Source of the DNA: Dichetophora obliterata
Taxonomy: Eukaryota; Arthropoda; Insecta; Diptera; Sciomyzidae
NCBI GenBank assembly: GCA_963920525.1
Contig: OY986439.1
Location: 6,218,501-6,282,500, forward strand
Direction of reading: 5' to 3'
Length of the DNA: 64,000 nt
The stretch's first letter is position 1; each line of letters opens with the position of its first letter. The notes beneath the pieces are model-generated. The model had not been told where the DNA came from, ran no database searches, and was given only the letters and a program-made list of their open reading frames with translations. This document shows, piece by piece, positions 22,692 to 33,492 of this stretch. The position numbers and the translations under genes are program-made.

Positions 22692-23202
22692 CCCATTAAC
22701 CGCGGCTCCCAAACGCTTCGTACGATTTTTTTAAAATTTCATGTGCTTTCATATATTGATCACATGAACTACCACATCAAATTTCAACTTTGTATCTTTC
22801 ACCGTAGTCGAGATATAAGATATAAAAATACCCAACCGTCGTTAATGTGTTCTAAATGGGCACAAATTCCTTCTGCAACGTCATCACAGTTTTATATCAG
22901 GAATTTTCTATCAATAGTAGGTATAGTTGGTAAATTGGCTAAGAGAGCTTTTACATTTTTTTTTAATATTTAAAATTTTTTTTAAATGATTTAAAAACAC
23001 ATATTTTTCTGATTTTTAATGTTAATCACTTTTGACTTTGAAAATCTAGTAGGCAACGTAAAAATTTTTGACACACTCCAAAAGCAATTTATGGCTCTAT
23101 GTTTTCTTAAATTTAACACTTAGCTGTTACCACTCCTGAGATATGATCAATTCTGCAGAAGAATTTTCGTAGGTAAAAAAATACCCAACCGCGGTTAATG
23201 GG
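22692..23202. mobile_element. piggyBac-like MITE, 511 bp (family 'CCCATTAACCGCGG'), copy 1
   Basis: Perfect 14-bp inverted ends CCCATTAACCGCGG are flanked by TTAA on both sides (22688-22691, 23203-23206). The size and end sequence match the copy at 49352-49863; diverged relatives start at 31650 and about 61299. No coding capacity. Confidence 0.88.
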
Positions 23203-23206
23203 TTAA

Positions 23207-24302
23207 TGATCAGTTCTTTACTTTGTTGACTTGTCACACATTTTTGTTACACATCCGCTGTTCATATTCATAAATATGGAGAAAAAGCATTAACTGTCAA
23301 CATTGTCTGATGGTTACGCAAAGTTACGCAGCATAATTCTTTATTCGTTTTTTATCATTGTAAAATGTTCATTCATGATGTCCAAAAGTGGTGCTTCCGC
23401 TTTTCGCAACACTAGTAAGCAAATTGAATTAACACAGACAGAGAAAAAGCAAAAAGCAAAAAGACAAAAGAGCAGACAACAACAAAAAAACATGGATTCT
23501 TGTTTGTCTTAATGTTTGAGTATAAGTGATAGATTCAATATTGCTTGTAAAAATTTTTGGTTACTTTCTACAAACGGCAAATGTGTATGAAAAAGAACAC
23601 AGCTGTAAAGAGAAGAACAGCAGTTTATGAAGGTTATCTTGGACTAAGAACATTGATGCCACCTCTTTAGATACAATTAAACTTCTCTGAGAATGGATAA
23701 AACCTAAAAAAACATGTTTTCATGTTTGGACATGAAAATCACAAAATCCGACAGATGATACGACGAATTTTTTGATTGTTTTTGTTTGCGTCTAAATTGC
23801 AGCAAAAAAAATTAAATTTATAAGAATATTCCCAAACATTCTAGGATTTAAACTCATAACCTTTAACTCCTGAAATGGATGTTCTATCCTCTTAGCCACG
23901 TAAGCATGTTAGACAGAGTTGTTGATTGACTATCAGTTTTTCTTCCCTTGTCTAATGGCTTTGGAGACGCCTTGCTAAATATCAACGAATCTGCTCAAAA
24001 ATGGCAGTGCCAAGATGGGGTTGTGTCTTGGCTGTAGTAATATTAAGTGCATTAAACTCAAAGTTCAAAGGGCACTACGTTATGAATATGTTCCAATTTT
24101 TTTTTTTAAGAGCTGTTTTGCAAAGAAATAACAAAATCTTTTCTAGGACCAGTGTAATACTTTCTCTCTTTTAAATCAATTTTTTTTATATTTAATAACT
24201 GAGTAATAATTTGATCTCAAATGAGTTTACAAGTTAGTTGCAAGTGAGTTTAAAATGTGATAAATAAATATGACACAATAATAATAAATTTAATAATACA
24301 GA
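23207..24302. other. No gene; one tRNA-like sequence
   Basis: AT-rich, apparently single-copy. At about 23838-23910 the minus strand carries 'tggctaagaggatagaac' (A-box-like), a possible anticodon stem around 'catttcaggag', and 'tgagtttaaatcctag' (B-box-like), but no paired acceptor stem. Confidence 0.4.
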
Positions 24303-24721
24303 CCTAGTATCAGAGCTGTAAAGTATTTTTCTAGTCATTTGAATGCTTTTCACAAAAAATGCAATTCACAAAGAATGCAATTCATAAAGAATTTCAGAAT
24401 TTTCAATTATTTTTTTTATTCATTATTAATTTTTTATTTATTATTCATTATTTATTTTTTATTCATTATTTATTTGTTTTGTTATTCATTAATTTTTATT
24501 TATAGCTTAGTACTAAAATGAATAAAATATTAATATTGTATAAAAAAATTAATAATCAATAACAAATGAATAATGAATAATGAATAAAAAATTAATAACG
24601 AATAAAAAATTAATAATGAATAAAAAAGAATAATTGAAAATGCTATTATTCTTTGTGAATTGCATTCTTTGTGAATAGCATTCAAATGAATAAAAAAAAT
24701 TGACTGTACTGTATAATATAA

Positions 24722-25262
24722 CACTGCTTTACAGCCAGAATGTACAATGAATGCACATATATCTATTTCTAATGTAAAATTGACCGGAGGTACCGAGAAT
24801 GTCATTATTTTTTTTTCTGTCACTCCGTTTTTGAGATATTGCCCACTGTAGTATTTTTAAAAAAAAGTTAGTTCCACTTATTAGCATATATCTTTAGAGC
24901 CAATAACAAAAATCAAACAAATAAGATATCAAATTAAAGCCAATAAAATTTCCTACAAAGAATGCTCACATTATTTTTTAATTCAACTTTAGTTTCGCCG
25001 AAATAAATAAAAATTTTTAGGATTTTTCGTGTTTTCCAGAAAAATTTAAAAAAAACAAAACTTTTTGAAAATTTGGTTAATAAATCAAAATACTTTGTTA
25101 ATTTTGATATTTTTTGATTAAAGCCTGTACTCTTCCGAAAAAAATAAGATATTGTTGAAGAAAATCTGTTGAGAAAACGAAAAGTTGTGTTTAATTGAAC
25201 GAAAGCACCCAAATTGAGTGATTGTCTATTTATGCATTTCGCCTGATGTATTGTCATATATG
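24722..25262 (+). repeat. Left long terminal inverted repeat
   Basis: Left arm of the 6.2-kb element, starting CACTGCTTTACAGCC. It matches the complement of 30352-30902 through 'gtgattgtctatttatgca'. The right arm has about ten extra bases near the tip, between 'tttaca' and 'tgtacaatgaatgc'. Confidence 0.9.
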
Positions 25263-25390
25263 TAAATAGATAACATGTAAATAGTAAGGGGTGTTGTAGG
25301 TAGAATTTTTTTAAAATTTTTATTGTTCATTAGGCATTAGTGTCAAATTAGGTGTTTTGAGAAAGAACACAAAAGATGCAAACAAACATG

Positions 25391-26120
25391 CTACAATAAA
25401 ATCAGGTAGGCTCACGACTGAGAGTGCGACCGCCGGGACGGAATACATTAGTTTGAATGGTGCAATAAAATCAGGTAGGCTCATTACTAAGAGAGCAAAC
25501 GCTAATACTGTCAAAACGATAAGGAATACATTTGTTTGCATGCTACAATAAAACCAGGTAGGATCACTACTGAGAGCGCGACCGCTTTAAGCGTCAAAGC
25601 GAAACGTCTGATTTTTAGACTAATGGCTATGAGATATGCTTCTTGAGACACAGTCAAGGCCCAACCAAAATAGACGAAACGAGACGATAGCATTTTGACG
25701 AACGTCTGCTCTCGTTACGGATGTTTACGAATTTAACCCAAAATGAAGCGATTTGCTCAACTCGTCTGAAATAGCTGATCAGTAGGCAATCGAGTATTAT
25801 TTATTTATTTATATTGTGCATTTTGTAATTTTTTATAAAGATTTGTGAAAAATCGCGAAATTGAAACAAATTGAAAATAAAATAAAAACGCACTCTGCAC
25901 AGCTGTTGCTGGCGAGTTGCTACGCTAGCAGTTCGGTTCTTACGGAATAATACGTCTTGTCAAACTGTTTCGTTTAGTTTCGTCCAGTTACATTTGCTCA
26001 TTTTGGGTAACAGCATTAATATGCATTTACCCGAACACTTACGTTTTTACTCGTTACTGAGCAAACGTCTATTTTGGTTGGGCCATCAGTCGTGACCCTA
26101 CCTGTTTTTACTGTAGCAAG
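25391..26120. repeat. Foldback repeat with triplicated left end
   Basis: The unit 'gctacaataaaatcaggtag' followed by 'gctcacgactgag' occurs three times in direct tandem (about 25391, 25465 and 25541, roughly 75-bp spacing) and once inverted at about 26086-26120. The segment between includes the MITE 25657-26085. It lies between the left TIR and the transposase start and is probably another non-autonomous element or an expanded subterminal repeat. Confidence 0.65.
25657..26085. mobile_element. MITE, 429 bp, ends WGGCCCAACCAAAATAGACG
   Basis: Perfect 19-bp inverted ends GGCCCAACCAAAATAGACG (plus an A/T terminal base), flanked by TCA on both sides (25654-25656, 26086-26088). The 3-bp duplication and size match the Harbinger-like MITEs nearby. 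The interior has further inverted pieces ('cgaaacgagacg' / 'gtttcgtttagtttcgtc'). Confidence 0.75.
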
Positions 26121-26954
26121 AAAATTCTAGTATTCTAGCAAAAACGTGGCAAACAAAAGAAGCTAAAAATTCGTAACGAAAGAAAGAAAATAATAAAAGT
26201 TAAAATAAACTATAAAATAAAATGAGTAAAAGATTGCGAGAATTCCAGTGTAAGAACGATCCAAATATTTTCTGCTACGTGTGCGGTCGATTTACTTTTG
26301 AAAAAGATCGACTGAATTTTACGAATTTACTGCAAAATTCATATCTTCATTATTTTGGTATTGCGGCTGAGAATATTGGTGAACCATGGACGGCAAGTAT
26401 TTTGTGTCAATGGTGCAAAATAATATTGTCTGAATGGAGCTCGGGCAAAAAGCGATACATGAAATTTGATGTTCCGATGATATGAAGACGACCGTTTTGT
26501 CATCTAAGCGATTGCTATTTTTGTCTGGCCAAAACTACTGGCGTTGGAAGACACAAACGAGTGATATACGCCACTGTCAAGACCGTTTCATTGCCAGTTC
26601 TTCATTCTGATGATGTTCCATATCCTACTTGTCACGATTCAACACGTGAAAATAATCGCAAATCCTTCGATTCAGTGGAGTCGGGAGGACATACTACAGA
26701 CGTCGTGAAAAACCATTTTCCAGACACTTTACTAAGAAAGAAAATGCCTGCTATTGCGAAGACATTTCTGGTTTATTTAGTACCTTAGGCCAGCTGTACG
26801 ATCCCAAAGAGTGGCGCTTGTTTATCGATAGCAGCAAACTGATCTTGAAGGCTGATAGCACATGTAGTAAATACAAAAGAAACGTATGAAACAATGGCGA
26901 AGTTATTAACATGTATTAAATATGAAGAACACGGCTGGAAAATATGTTCTGTTA

Positions 26955-27384
26955 GTCCCATGTTACGATGGCGGTCATGGGCTCATCATGGTCATGCATT
27001 GTTGTTGTTTCAATGTAAATTAAAAATTTGCGAGCGAGAGCAAGAGAGTAAATTTTCACCACCACGGCCACCAAATGATTCGACAAAAATATGAAATCAT
27101 GGGATCAAAACAGTGTTGCGTTGTGAAATTATTCACAACATTTGTGTTTAGGCACGAAAATAGTACACTTTTAGTACGAAACGTATGAAAGCAGTAATGA
27201 AACATGCTTAATAGCAACACTCATCGGTTGAAAAAAATACTAAAAGTAGCAAAAAGTGTACTAGTGCTTAGGCATCATATGACCACCAGCATAACATACT
27301 TTCGTCACACAGCTCATCAAACGAAAAAAGAGAGTAAAAATTGTCATGACCAGGGATCATATGACGACCACCGTAACAACACCC
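26955..27384. mobile_element. Harbinger-like MITE, 430 bp, in the transposase gene
   Basis: Inverted ends share 'gttacgatggcggtcat' / 'gttacggtggtcgtcat' and 'tggtcatg'. It is flanked by TTA on both sides (26952-26954, 27385-27387). Removing it joins GWKICSV to MKVV, the position of the conserved GDLKV motif. Confidence 0.75.
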
Positions 27385-27520
27385 TTATGAAAGTCGTTGT
27401 CTGCTATGTGGTTTACAGAGTGGCTACACAAAATTCTGCTCTTTTCTCTGCAAGTGGGACAGTTAAGCACGTGAACACCACTACTACAAAAAGGATTGGC
27501 CAGATAGAATTGAATCTATA

Positions 27521-28028
27521 GAGCCCGAACCGAACCAAAAGTCGTAACGACTTGTGATGTCGAACACACAACAGAACACATGCAAGTTAACGAAGCCGTC
27601 CAAAATGAAATCGCTGAGCAAGAGTCGTAGCGACTTATCGCTAGAGTAAAATTGAATAGAATCTGTTCAATTCAGGGTTCAATTCAGATTCAATTCAGGG
27701 AATCTGCAGGGTTGTAAAATTGAATGGAATCTGTTCAATTTTTCTCTAAGGACGGGCGATTTCCTCTCTGAGTACAATTAGTGGTGCCATATTTTGCAAA
27801 CAATTAAGTATGTTCAAAGACAATTTCATAGTTTTTGCTGTTCTCACGTTTCTTTTTTGTTTCTGTTTCACTTACACAACAACGAAAACATGGCTGCTAA
27901 CAAAACTATGCTATATAAAAGCAACCCTGCATCGTCAGTCGCAATCGCTTTCATTCTGGACGGGTTCTGTGTGTCTGGCGACCAGAGATGATCGCCGGTA
28001 GTAACGACTTTTGATTCTGTTCGGGCTC
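27521..28028 (+). mobile_element. Harbinger-like MITE (family 'GAGCCCGAACAGAACC'), copy 1, 508 bp
   Basis: Ends GAGCCCGAACCGAACCAAAA and, inverted, GAGCCCGAACAGAATCAAAA, flanked by ATA (27518-27520, 28029-28031). It lies inverted relative to copy 2 with only about 76 bp between. Somewhat longer than the others because of a duplicated 'gaatctgttcaatt' segment near 27660-27745. Confidence 0.85.
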
Positions 28029-28104
28029 ATAGTTGGAGAGAGCAATATCTAAAATGTTCCACTTGTCAAAAAGGAAAACATAATTCTCCCACCGCTACAC
28101 ATTA

Positions 28105-28547
28105 GAGCCTGAACAGAATCAAAAGTCGTTACGACCGGCGATCCGCTCTGGTCGCCAGCTACACAAAAACCGTCCAGAATGAAAGCGATTGCGACTGACG
28201 ATGCAGGGTTGCTTTTATATAGCATAGTTTTGTTAGCAGCCATGTTTTTGTTGTTGTGTAAGTGAAACAGAAACAAAAAAGAAACGTTAGAACATAGCAA
28301 AAACTATGAAATTATCTTTGAACATACCCAAATGTTTGCTAAATATGGCAGCACTAATTGTTCTCAGAGAGGAAATCGTCGGTCGTTTGAGAAAAAATAG
28401 AAAAGATTCTATTCAATTTTACTCTAGCGATAAGTCGCTACGACTCTTGCTCAGCGATTTCATTTTGGATGACTTCGTCAACTTGCATGTGTTTTGTTGT
28501 GTGTCCGACATCACAAGTCGTTTCGACTTTTGGGTCTGTTCGGGCTG
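28105..28547 (-). mobile_element. Harbinger-like MITE (family 'GAGCCCGAACAGAACC'), copy 2, 443 bp
   Basis: Ends GAGCCTGAACAGAATCAAAA and, inverted, CAGCCCGAACAGACCCAAAA, flanked by TTA (28102-28104, 28548-28550). Closely similar to copy 1 in opposite orientation. When both MITEs are removed, the 28029-28101 spacer joins its neighbours to read NIILPPLHIKLGLMKNF in one frame. Confidence 0.9.
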
Positions 28548-29008
28548 TTAAACTTGGTCTTATGAAAAATTTTGTAAAGGCGTTAGACAAAGAAGGCAAA
28601 GGATTCACATATTTGAAAACCGTTTTCCCAAATCTTTCTGATGCCAAAATAAAAAAAGGTGTCTTCGTTGGACCGTAAATAAAAAAAGGTGTTGAACGAT
28701 CTTCAATTCGCAGAATTATTGTCACCAGTTGAGGCAGCAGCGTGAGATTCTTTTAGAATGATTGTTTCTAGCTTCCTCGGCAACAATAAAAGTGAATCTT
28801 ATGAGAAAATAGTAAACGATTTGCTCAGGAACTATAAAAAATGGGAGTAAATATGTCCTTAAAAATTTGCTTTCTGCACTACCATTTGAATTTCATTCTG
28901 AAGAACCTCGGCGACAAGAGTGATGAACATGGGGAAAGATTTCACCAGCAGATGAAGTCAATTGAGAATCGGTACCAAGGATTTTGAGACGAAAGAATGA
29001 TGGCGACT

Positions 29009-30087
29009 CACGGTTGCCACCTCAAATTCCCACGAAAAACCTTTTTCCCACAGTAGCAAAAATTAATAACCACGAAAATTCCCATGGTATAAAATTAAAA
29101 AAAAAATCCCATCGTAATTAAAAAAAACCACAAAAAATCTCACGGACATTTAAAATAACCACGAAAATCCCACGCAAATAAAAAAACCACGAAAAATCCC
29201 ATTTGTATTTAAAAAAAAAACCACGATAAATCCCATTTGTATTAAAAAAATCCACAAAAAAATCTCTCTTCTATTAAAAATTACCACAGTAAATAATACA
29301 GACAACAAATTGTCAGAAATGAAAAAAAAAATTAAAAAGAACAACTAGCATATTTCGTCGTTTGTGTTTTAATAAGTCTTTTAGTAATATTATTTAATAA
29401 AAAATATTTTTTTAATCCACCTTAGACCTCTATAACGTTTACAAAAAGAGTTCCAAATTACTTTTTAGTCTTTAAAAAGAAAAACACAATCACAAAATTA
29501 TTATCTTTTTGGCAATTATTGGTCAGCACGCACGCACCGCATCAAAAACAAAATTCTATTCGACTGAAAATTCGATGAACAACGAACATTTCGACAGAGT
29601 GTGACGTTCGATGCTCGTTGTTCGATAACCAGCGAAGACTACGTCGAAAGCAACTCATAATAAGGGCCAATCACAAATCAATTTTAAGATATACTAATTT
29701 TGTATATTGATAAAAAAAGAGAAAAAATTCACTGAAAAATATTTTCCCAATGCATGGAATTATGTCAAGAGTGAAAGACCTTCCCACCAAACCGAAGTAA
29801 CCAAAGTCTTAACGAACTCGTTGCGAAAATCATAGATGGGTTGAGACGATTTTTACAATGAACAAAATATGAAAAATATACACTTTTATGTATATATATA
29901 TTTATACATATTTTAACTAAAAAATAAAAAAAAAATCCTCTTAAACAAAAAAAATCCCACAAAACAAAAAAATCCCACGTGAATAAAAAAACCACACTCA
30001 ATTAAAAAATCCCATGGGAATTCCCATTTCCCACGGCAATTAAAAATAACCACAAATGGGATTTTTCCCACAAAGGTGGCAACCGTG
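29009..30087. mobile_element. hAT-type element, 1079 bp, in the transposase gene
   Basis: Perfect 14-bp inverted ends CACGGTTGCCACCT with a perfect 8-bp duplication TGGCGACT (29001-29008, 30088-30095). Subterminal 'cccacgaaaaatccca' units repeat at both ends. No coding capacity. It interrupts the conserved RMMA(D/T)YC region of the host transposase. Confidence 0.93.
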
Positions 30088-30351
30088 TGGCGACTATTGT
30101 TGTTGTCTCTGATGAGAAACCGATCTGGAATTGTATAAACTACAAAACAAGAATGTGTATCATTTTGAATACAATGTAGTCACTGTAGACAAAAAATGTA
30201 AATCATTAAAAGAACAATAAAAGCAAACAAAAAATATATATATACAATGTAAATAATGTTAGAAACAATGTAAATGATGAAAAGAAAATAAGAAAAATAA
30301 AAATAAAAAACATTATATTACAACAACCTTTACGTGTTATTTATTTATGTG

Positions 30352-30902
30352 GCAATAAAATAAGACTAAATGCATAAATAGAAAATCACTTAATTTGGGT
30401 ACTTTCGTTCAATTAAACACAATTTTTCTTTTTCTCAATAGATTTTCTTCAACAATATCTTATTTTTCTCGGAAAAGTATAGGCTTTTACCAAAAAATAT
30501 CAAAATCAACCAAATATTTTAATTTATCAACTAAGTTTGCAATCAGTTTTGTTTTTTTTTTTTTGTAAATTTTTCTGAAAAACATGAAAAATCCCCAAAA
30601 AATTAATTGCTTTCGCCGAAACTAAAAGTTGAATCCAAAAATAGTTTGGGCATTGTTTGTAGGAAATTTTATTAGCTTTAATTTGATATATTATTTGTTT
30701 GATTTTTGTTCTTGGTTCTAAAGGTATATGCTATTAAGTGAAACAAACTTTTTTTGTAAAAAAAACTACAGTGGGCAATATCTCGAAAACGGAGTGACAG
30801 AAAAAAAATAATGACATTTTTGGAATCAACGAGCGATTTTACATTAGAAATGGATAGTGGCATTCATTGTACAAACAATTTTTCGTTATTTGTAAACCAG
30901 TG
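30352..30902 (-). repeat. Right long terminal inverted repeat
   Basis: Complement of the left arm, ending CAGTG at 30902 and followed by TAA. See 24722-25262. Confidence 0.9.
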
Positions 30903-31649
30903 TAATTAAAGAAAACTAAAACGAGTTCAACTGTTTAACAAATCTTGATTGTAATTATTTATTGAAAAGAAAGTTATTCTGCTTGCAGCTGCTTCTAGAA
31001 ATCAACTAACTCTATATCTTTTAAATTGAGATTAACTGAGCTGTCAAGCAAAGGTTTTTAACAGATCTTAAGTATAAAAAGAATTATGTATGTATTTACA
31101 TAAACCACAAATAAATAACAGTTGCAATTATAACTGTGACAACATTCGATTGTAAACATAAATTAAAGTAGAATATTGATAATCTCAGTAAAGCAAAACA
31201 ATTCATTTACAGGGTCATTATAACTCTGTTCAATTCATTATTCATTTTTTAAATGAATAATGAATATGAATATAGAACTTAAATGAATAAAAAATTAATA
31301 ATGAATAACAAATGAATAATGAATAAAAAAAAGAATAATTGAAAATTCTGAAATTCTTTGTGAATTGCATTCATTGTGAATAGCATTCAAATGAATAAAA
31401 TAATTCATTTATGATTCTGAATAATGAAAATGAATAAATGAAATGAATAATTAATCATTTTTTTAAACATGAATGAGAATTAAAAATTTTATTTATAAAT
31501 CAATTTCGCATTTATTGAATGCATTCTTATTTCGTTATTCACTGATTCACTGTTTTGTGAATAAAATCAAAATGAATGCATTCTTTCACAGCTCTGCATA
31601 GTATCATAAAAGTATGGTAATGCTTCTTAAATTTATGTTGAATCCTTAA

Positions 31650-32000
31650 CCTTTTTCCGCCGACACATAAAACTAACTACACAAAAGTGTTGAAACTCCA
31701 CCCAGAGGCCCTAAATGCGAAAAAGGGTCGTTTTGAAAAATTTGTTTGTCTGTACAGATGTAGACAGGACCACGTTTTTAACATTTTTACATCAAGTAAT
31801 AAACCAAAGAATGTCTCAATTCGCCCCTTTTTAAATATTTTTAGAGGGAAGAAAAAAATAAAAAATGCATCTGCGTTACCTCTATAAAAAACCGAAAAAT
31901 AAGTAAGTCTTGCCAAACTAAAAGTAATGTATTCTATCAAAAGTCTAAACTAAGATCCATCCCCAGCCCATCTGGATAAATATTCAAGGACACTGGTCGA
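31650..32000. mobile_element. Diverged piggyBac-like MITE, right end uncertain
   Basis: TTAA (31646-31649) is followed by CCTTTTTCCGCCGAC. Internal matches to the 49352 copy ('gaaactccacccagaggccctaaa'; 'taatgtattctatcaaaagtc') show the same family. No TTAA right end was found. Confidence 0.55.
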
Positions 32001-33492
32001 CCAAACCAACCACTTGGCGAAAATCGATAAAGAGATATTTTTCATTCAGCTTGTTAAAAACTGTGTTTTTTATCCCAAAAAAACAATTTAAATTGTTACC
32101 AGGCTAAAAGCGGCCATACTGGGATTTGAACTCGGGAACGCTGGGTGGTTGTTAAGTGCGTTACCAAATTTTTCGCTTTTAGATCTAAATTTAATGTACC
32201 AACCTTTTCAGATCCGAAATTGACATTCCATTAGTCAAAATTGTTTTGTTTTTTTACCAAAATTGCTCATTAAATAGTTATTTATGAGTTTAAATTTGAA
32301 AAAAAAACCAAACATTATATCAATCAATAATTTCTTAAGATTTGCTGTCCCACTTTTCCATCATTCAAACCACTACTCTTTGGTTGCCGTTCCGAAAGCT
32401 TTCAATCAGTCGTTTATAATTTTTTCATTTTATTTTTCATATGATATTTTATCTATCGCTGGTATCTGATTATGGTATCATATTTTCTGTATTGAGCACC
32501 AGCAGTGTTTCAATTTATCATAACAGTGTAGTTTGCTGAAATGATAACACTTAATTTAAAAAGTTGTATATCTGTACCTATCTCTAAATGGTTTTGTGCA
32601 TTGTGTTTATGTGTATTGTAATTTATAAAAACTTCATTTGAAAATTTATGTATAAATTTTATTGATTTGATTCATTGTTTTTATATTCATCGAGGAAGTT
32701 TTTGGTTTTGTTTATTTGTCCTGGTTTAATTTATTTATAAAGAATGATGTCAACCAATTTGCTTTAATTTATTTCAATAAATTTATGTGGCATAAAAATG
32801 CGTCAAAGATGCATTTATTAATCGAACGATAAAAGAAAAAAACATATGAGAAATACTGATGTTTTTTAATAGCGGATTATTACATTCAAAACTTTGCGCT
32901 TGCAGTATATTTTCTTAAAGGAGGTTTTGGACAAACAAATTTTTGAAAATTAATTTTTTTTAATTGAATGTTGTTGCAAAACTATTCAAGAATATGTAAA
33001 AAAATGTCAAATCAATACTGCTTATAATACATACAGATTCTACAGCACTTCAAACCCGGTGCGCCGGAGTAACTTTAACGCGTTTTCTCGAAACATACTT
33101 TTTCAAAACGATCCAAAATAATCGACCGATTTCAATATTTAATTTTTTTTAAATAGTAATATTTTTTGTAATAATTTGTCTATTTCTTACACGCAACAAC
33201 ATGGTTAAAAGTAACGTAAATTTTTTCATTTTCTATTTTACGCTTCATAATTTTCTTAATTGTCCATATTTCCATTCCATTTTGGTAAATGAAGAATATT
33301 CAAGGGTCTACTTTTGAATAAATTTTTTTTCAGACGATCTGGAGCCAATCTATGATGTGGCCCGATTTTCACCTTTTTTAAGCACACCAACTTCAGCGCC
33401 ATCTTTATATATAAAAACTATATGTTACAAAAAAAAATTTTTTTATTTAAAGTTATGATGTAAAATTAACATGTAAATTACATTTTTTGTCT
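32001..33492. other. No gene; tRNA-like sequence at ~32105-32165
   Basis: AT-rich. On the minus strand at about 32105-32165, 'ggtaacgcacttaac' and 'cgttcccgagttcaaatcccag' resemble the D and T arms of a tRNA without a paired acceptor stem. The rest (32170-33490) looks single-copy with no supported coding region. Confidence 0.45.

Larger units (their letters stand above)
26222..30220 (+). pseudogene. Transposase-like gene of the long-TIR element, broken by insertions and mutations
   Basis: ATG at 26222. Residues 18-21 (CYVC) and 62-65 (CQWC) form a four-Cys zinc-binding module; a TGA at 26483 replaces the Trp of the conserved PMxWR step, followed by CHLSDCYFC. In other frames come DPKEWRLFIDSSK (about 26803-26838), IKYEEHGWKIC, GYTKFCSFLCKWD (27423-27459), NIILPPLHIKLGLMKNFVKA, LSDAKIKKGVFVGP, LHYHLNFILKNLGD-like text, GERFHQQMKSIENRYQG (28931-28980) and a tail ending at TAA 30218. 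The family is familiar to me as uncharacterised multi-copy proteins of insects and cnidarians. I infer an RNase H-like DDE enzyme with Asp in FIDSSK, Asp in a GDLK motif (mutated here to SVMK), CxxC, and Glu in GERFHQ. Insertions lie at 26955-27384, 27521-28028, 28105-28547 and 29009-30087. Confidence 0.85.
24722..30902 (+). mobile_element. 6.2-kb DNA transposon with ~540-bp TIRs encoding an unplaced transposase-like protein
   Basis: 24722-25262 and 30352-30902 are inverted copies of each other, diverged but aligning nearly throughout (shared landmarks 'tctgtcactccgtttt', 'aagatattgttgaagaaaat', 'gtgtttaattgaacgaaag'). The outer ends read CACTGSTTTACA, and TAA lies on each side (24719-24721, 30903-30905). 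The interval holds one degraded gene on the plus strand (26222-30220) and five later non-autonomous insertions. CACTG termini with a 3-bp duplication recall CACTA/CMC-type elements, but the encoded protein does not resemble a CACTA transposase I know, so the superfamily stays open. Confidence 0.85.
24311..31596. mobile_element. hAT-type element split by the long-TIR transposon, 7286 bp overall
   Basis: Termini CAGAGCTGTAAAG and, inverted, CAGAGCTGTGAAAG have flanks CCTAGTAT (24303-24310) and CATAGTAT (31597-31604), an 8-bp duplication with one difference. Its own sequence is about 24311-24721 and 30906-31596. Palindromic AT-rich arms rich in 'ttcattattcatt' and 'attctttgtgaattgcattc' occur in both parts. 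The 6.2-kb element 24722-30902 lies inside it. Confidence 0.85.

Noticed and set aside
24722..30902. Polinton/Maverick-type element, because of the long inverted repeats
   Set aside because: No polymerase B, integrase, ATPase or capsid-like coding region is present, the size is about 6 kb including insertions, and the duplication is 3 bp rather than 6 bp.
24722..30902. A standard CACTA element, because of CACTG ends and a 3-bp duplication
   Set aside because: The encoded motifs (FIDSSK, FLCKWDS, LPPLHIKLGLMK, GERFHQ) do not match the CACTA transposases I know, so I left the superfamily open instead of assigning it.
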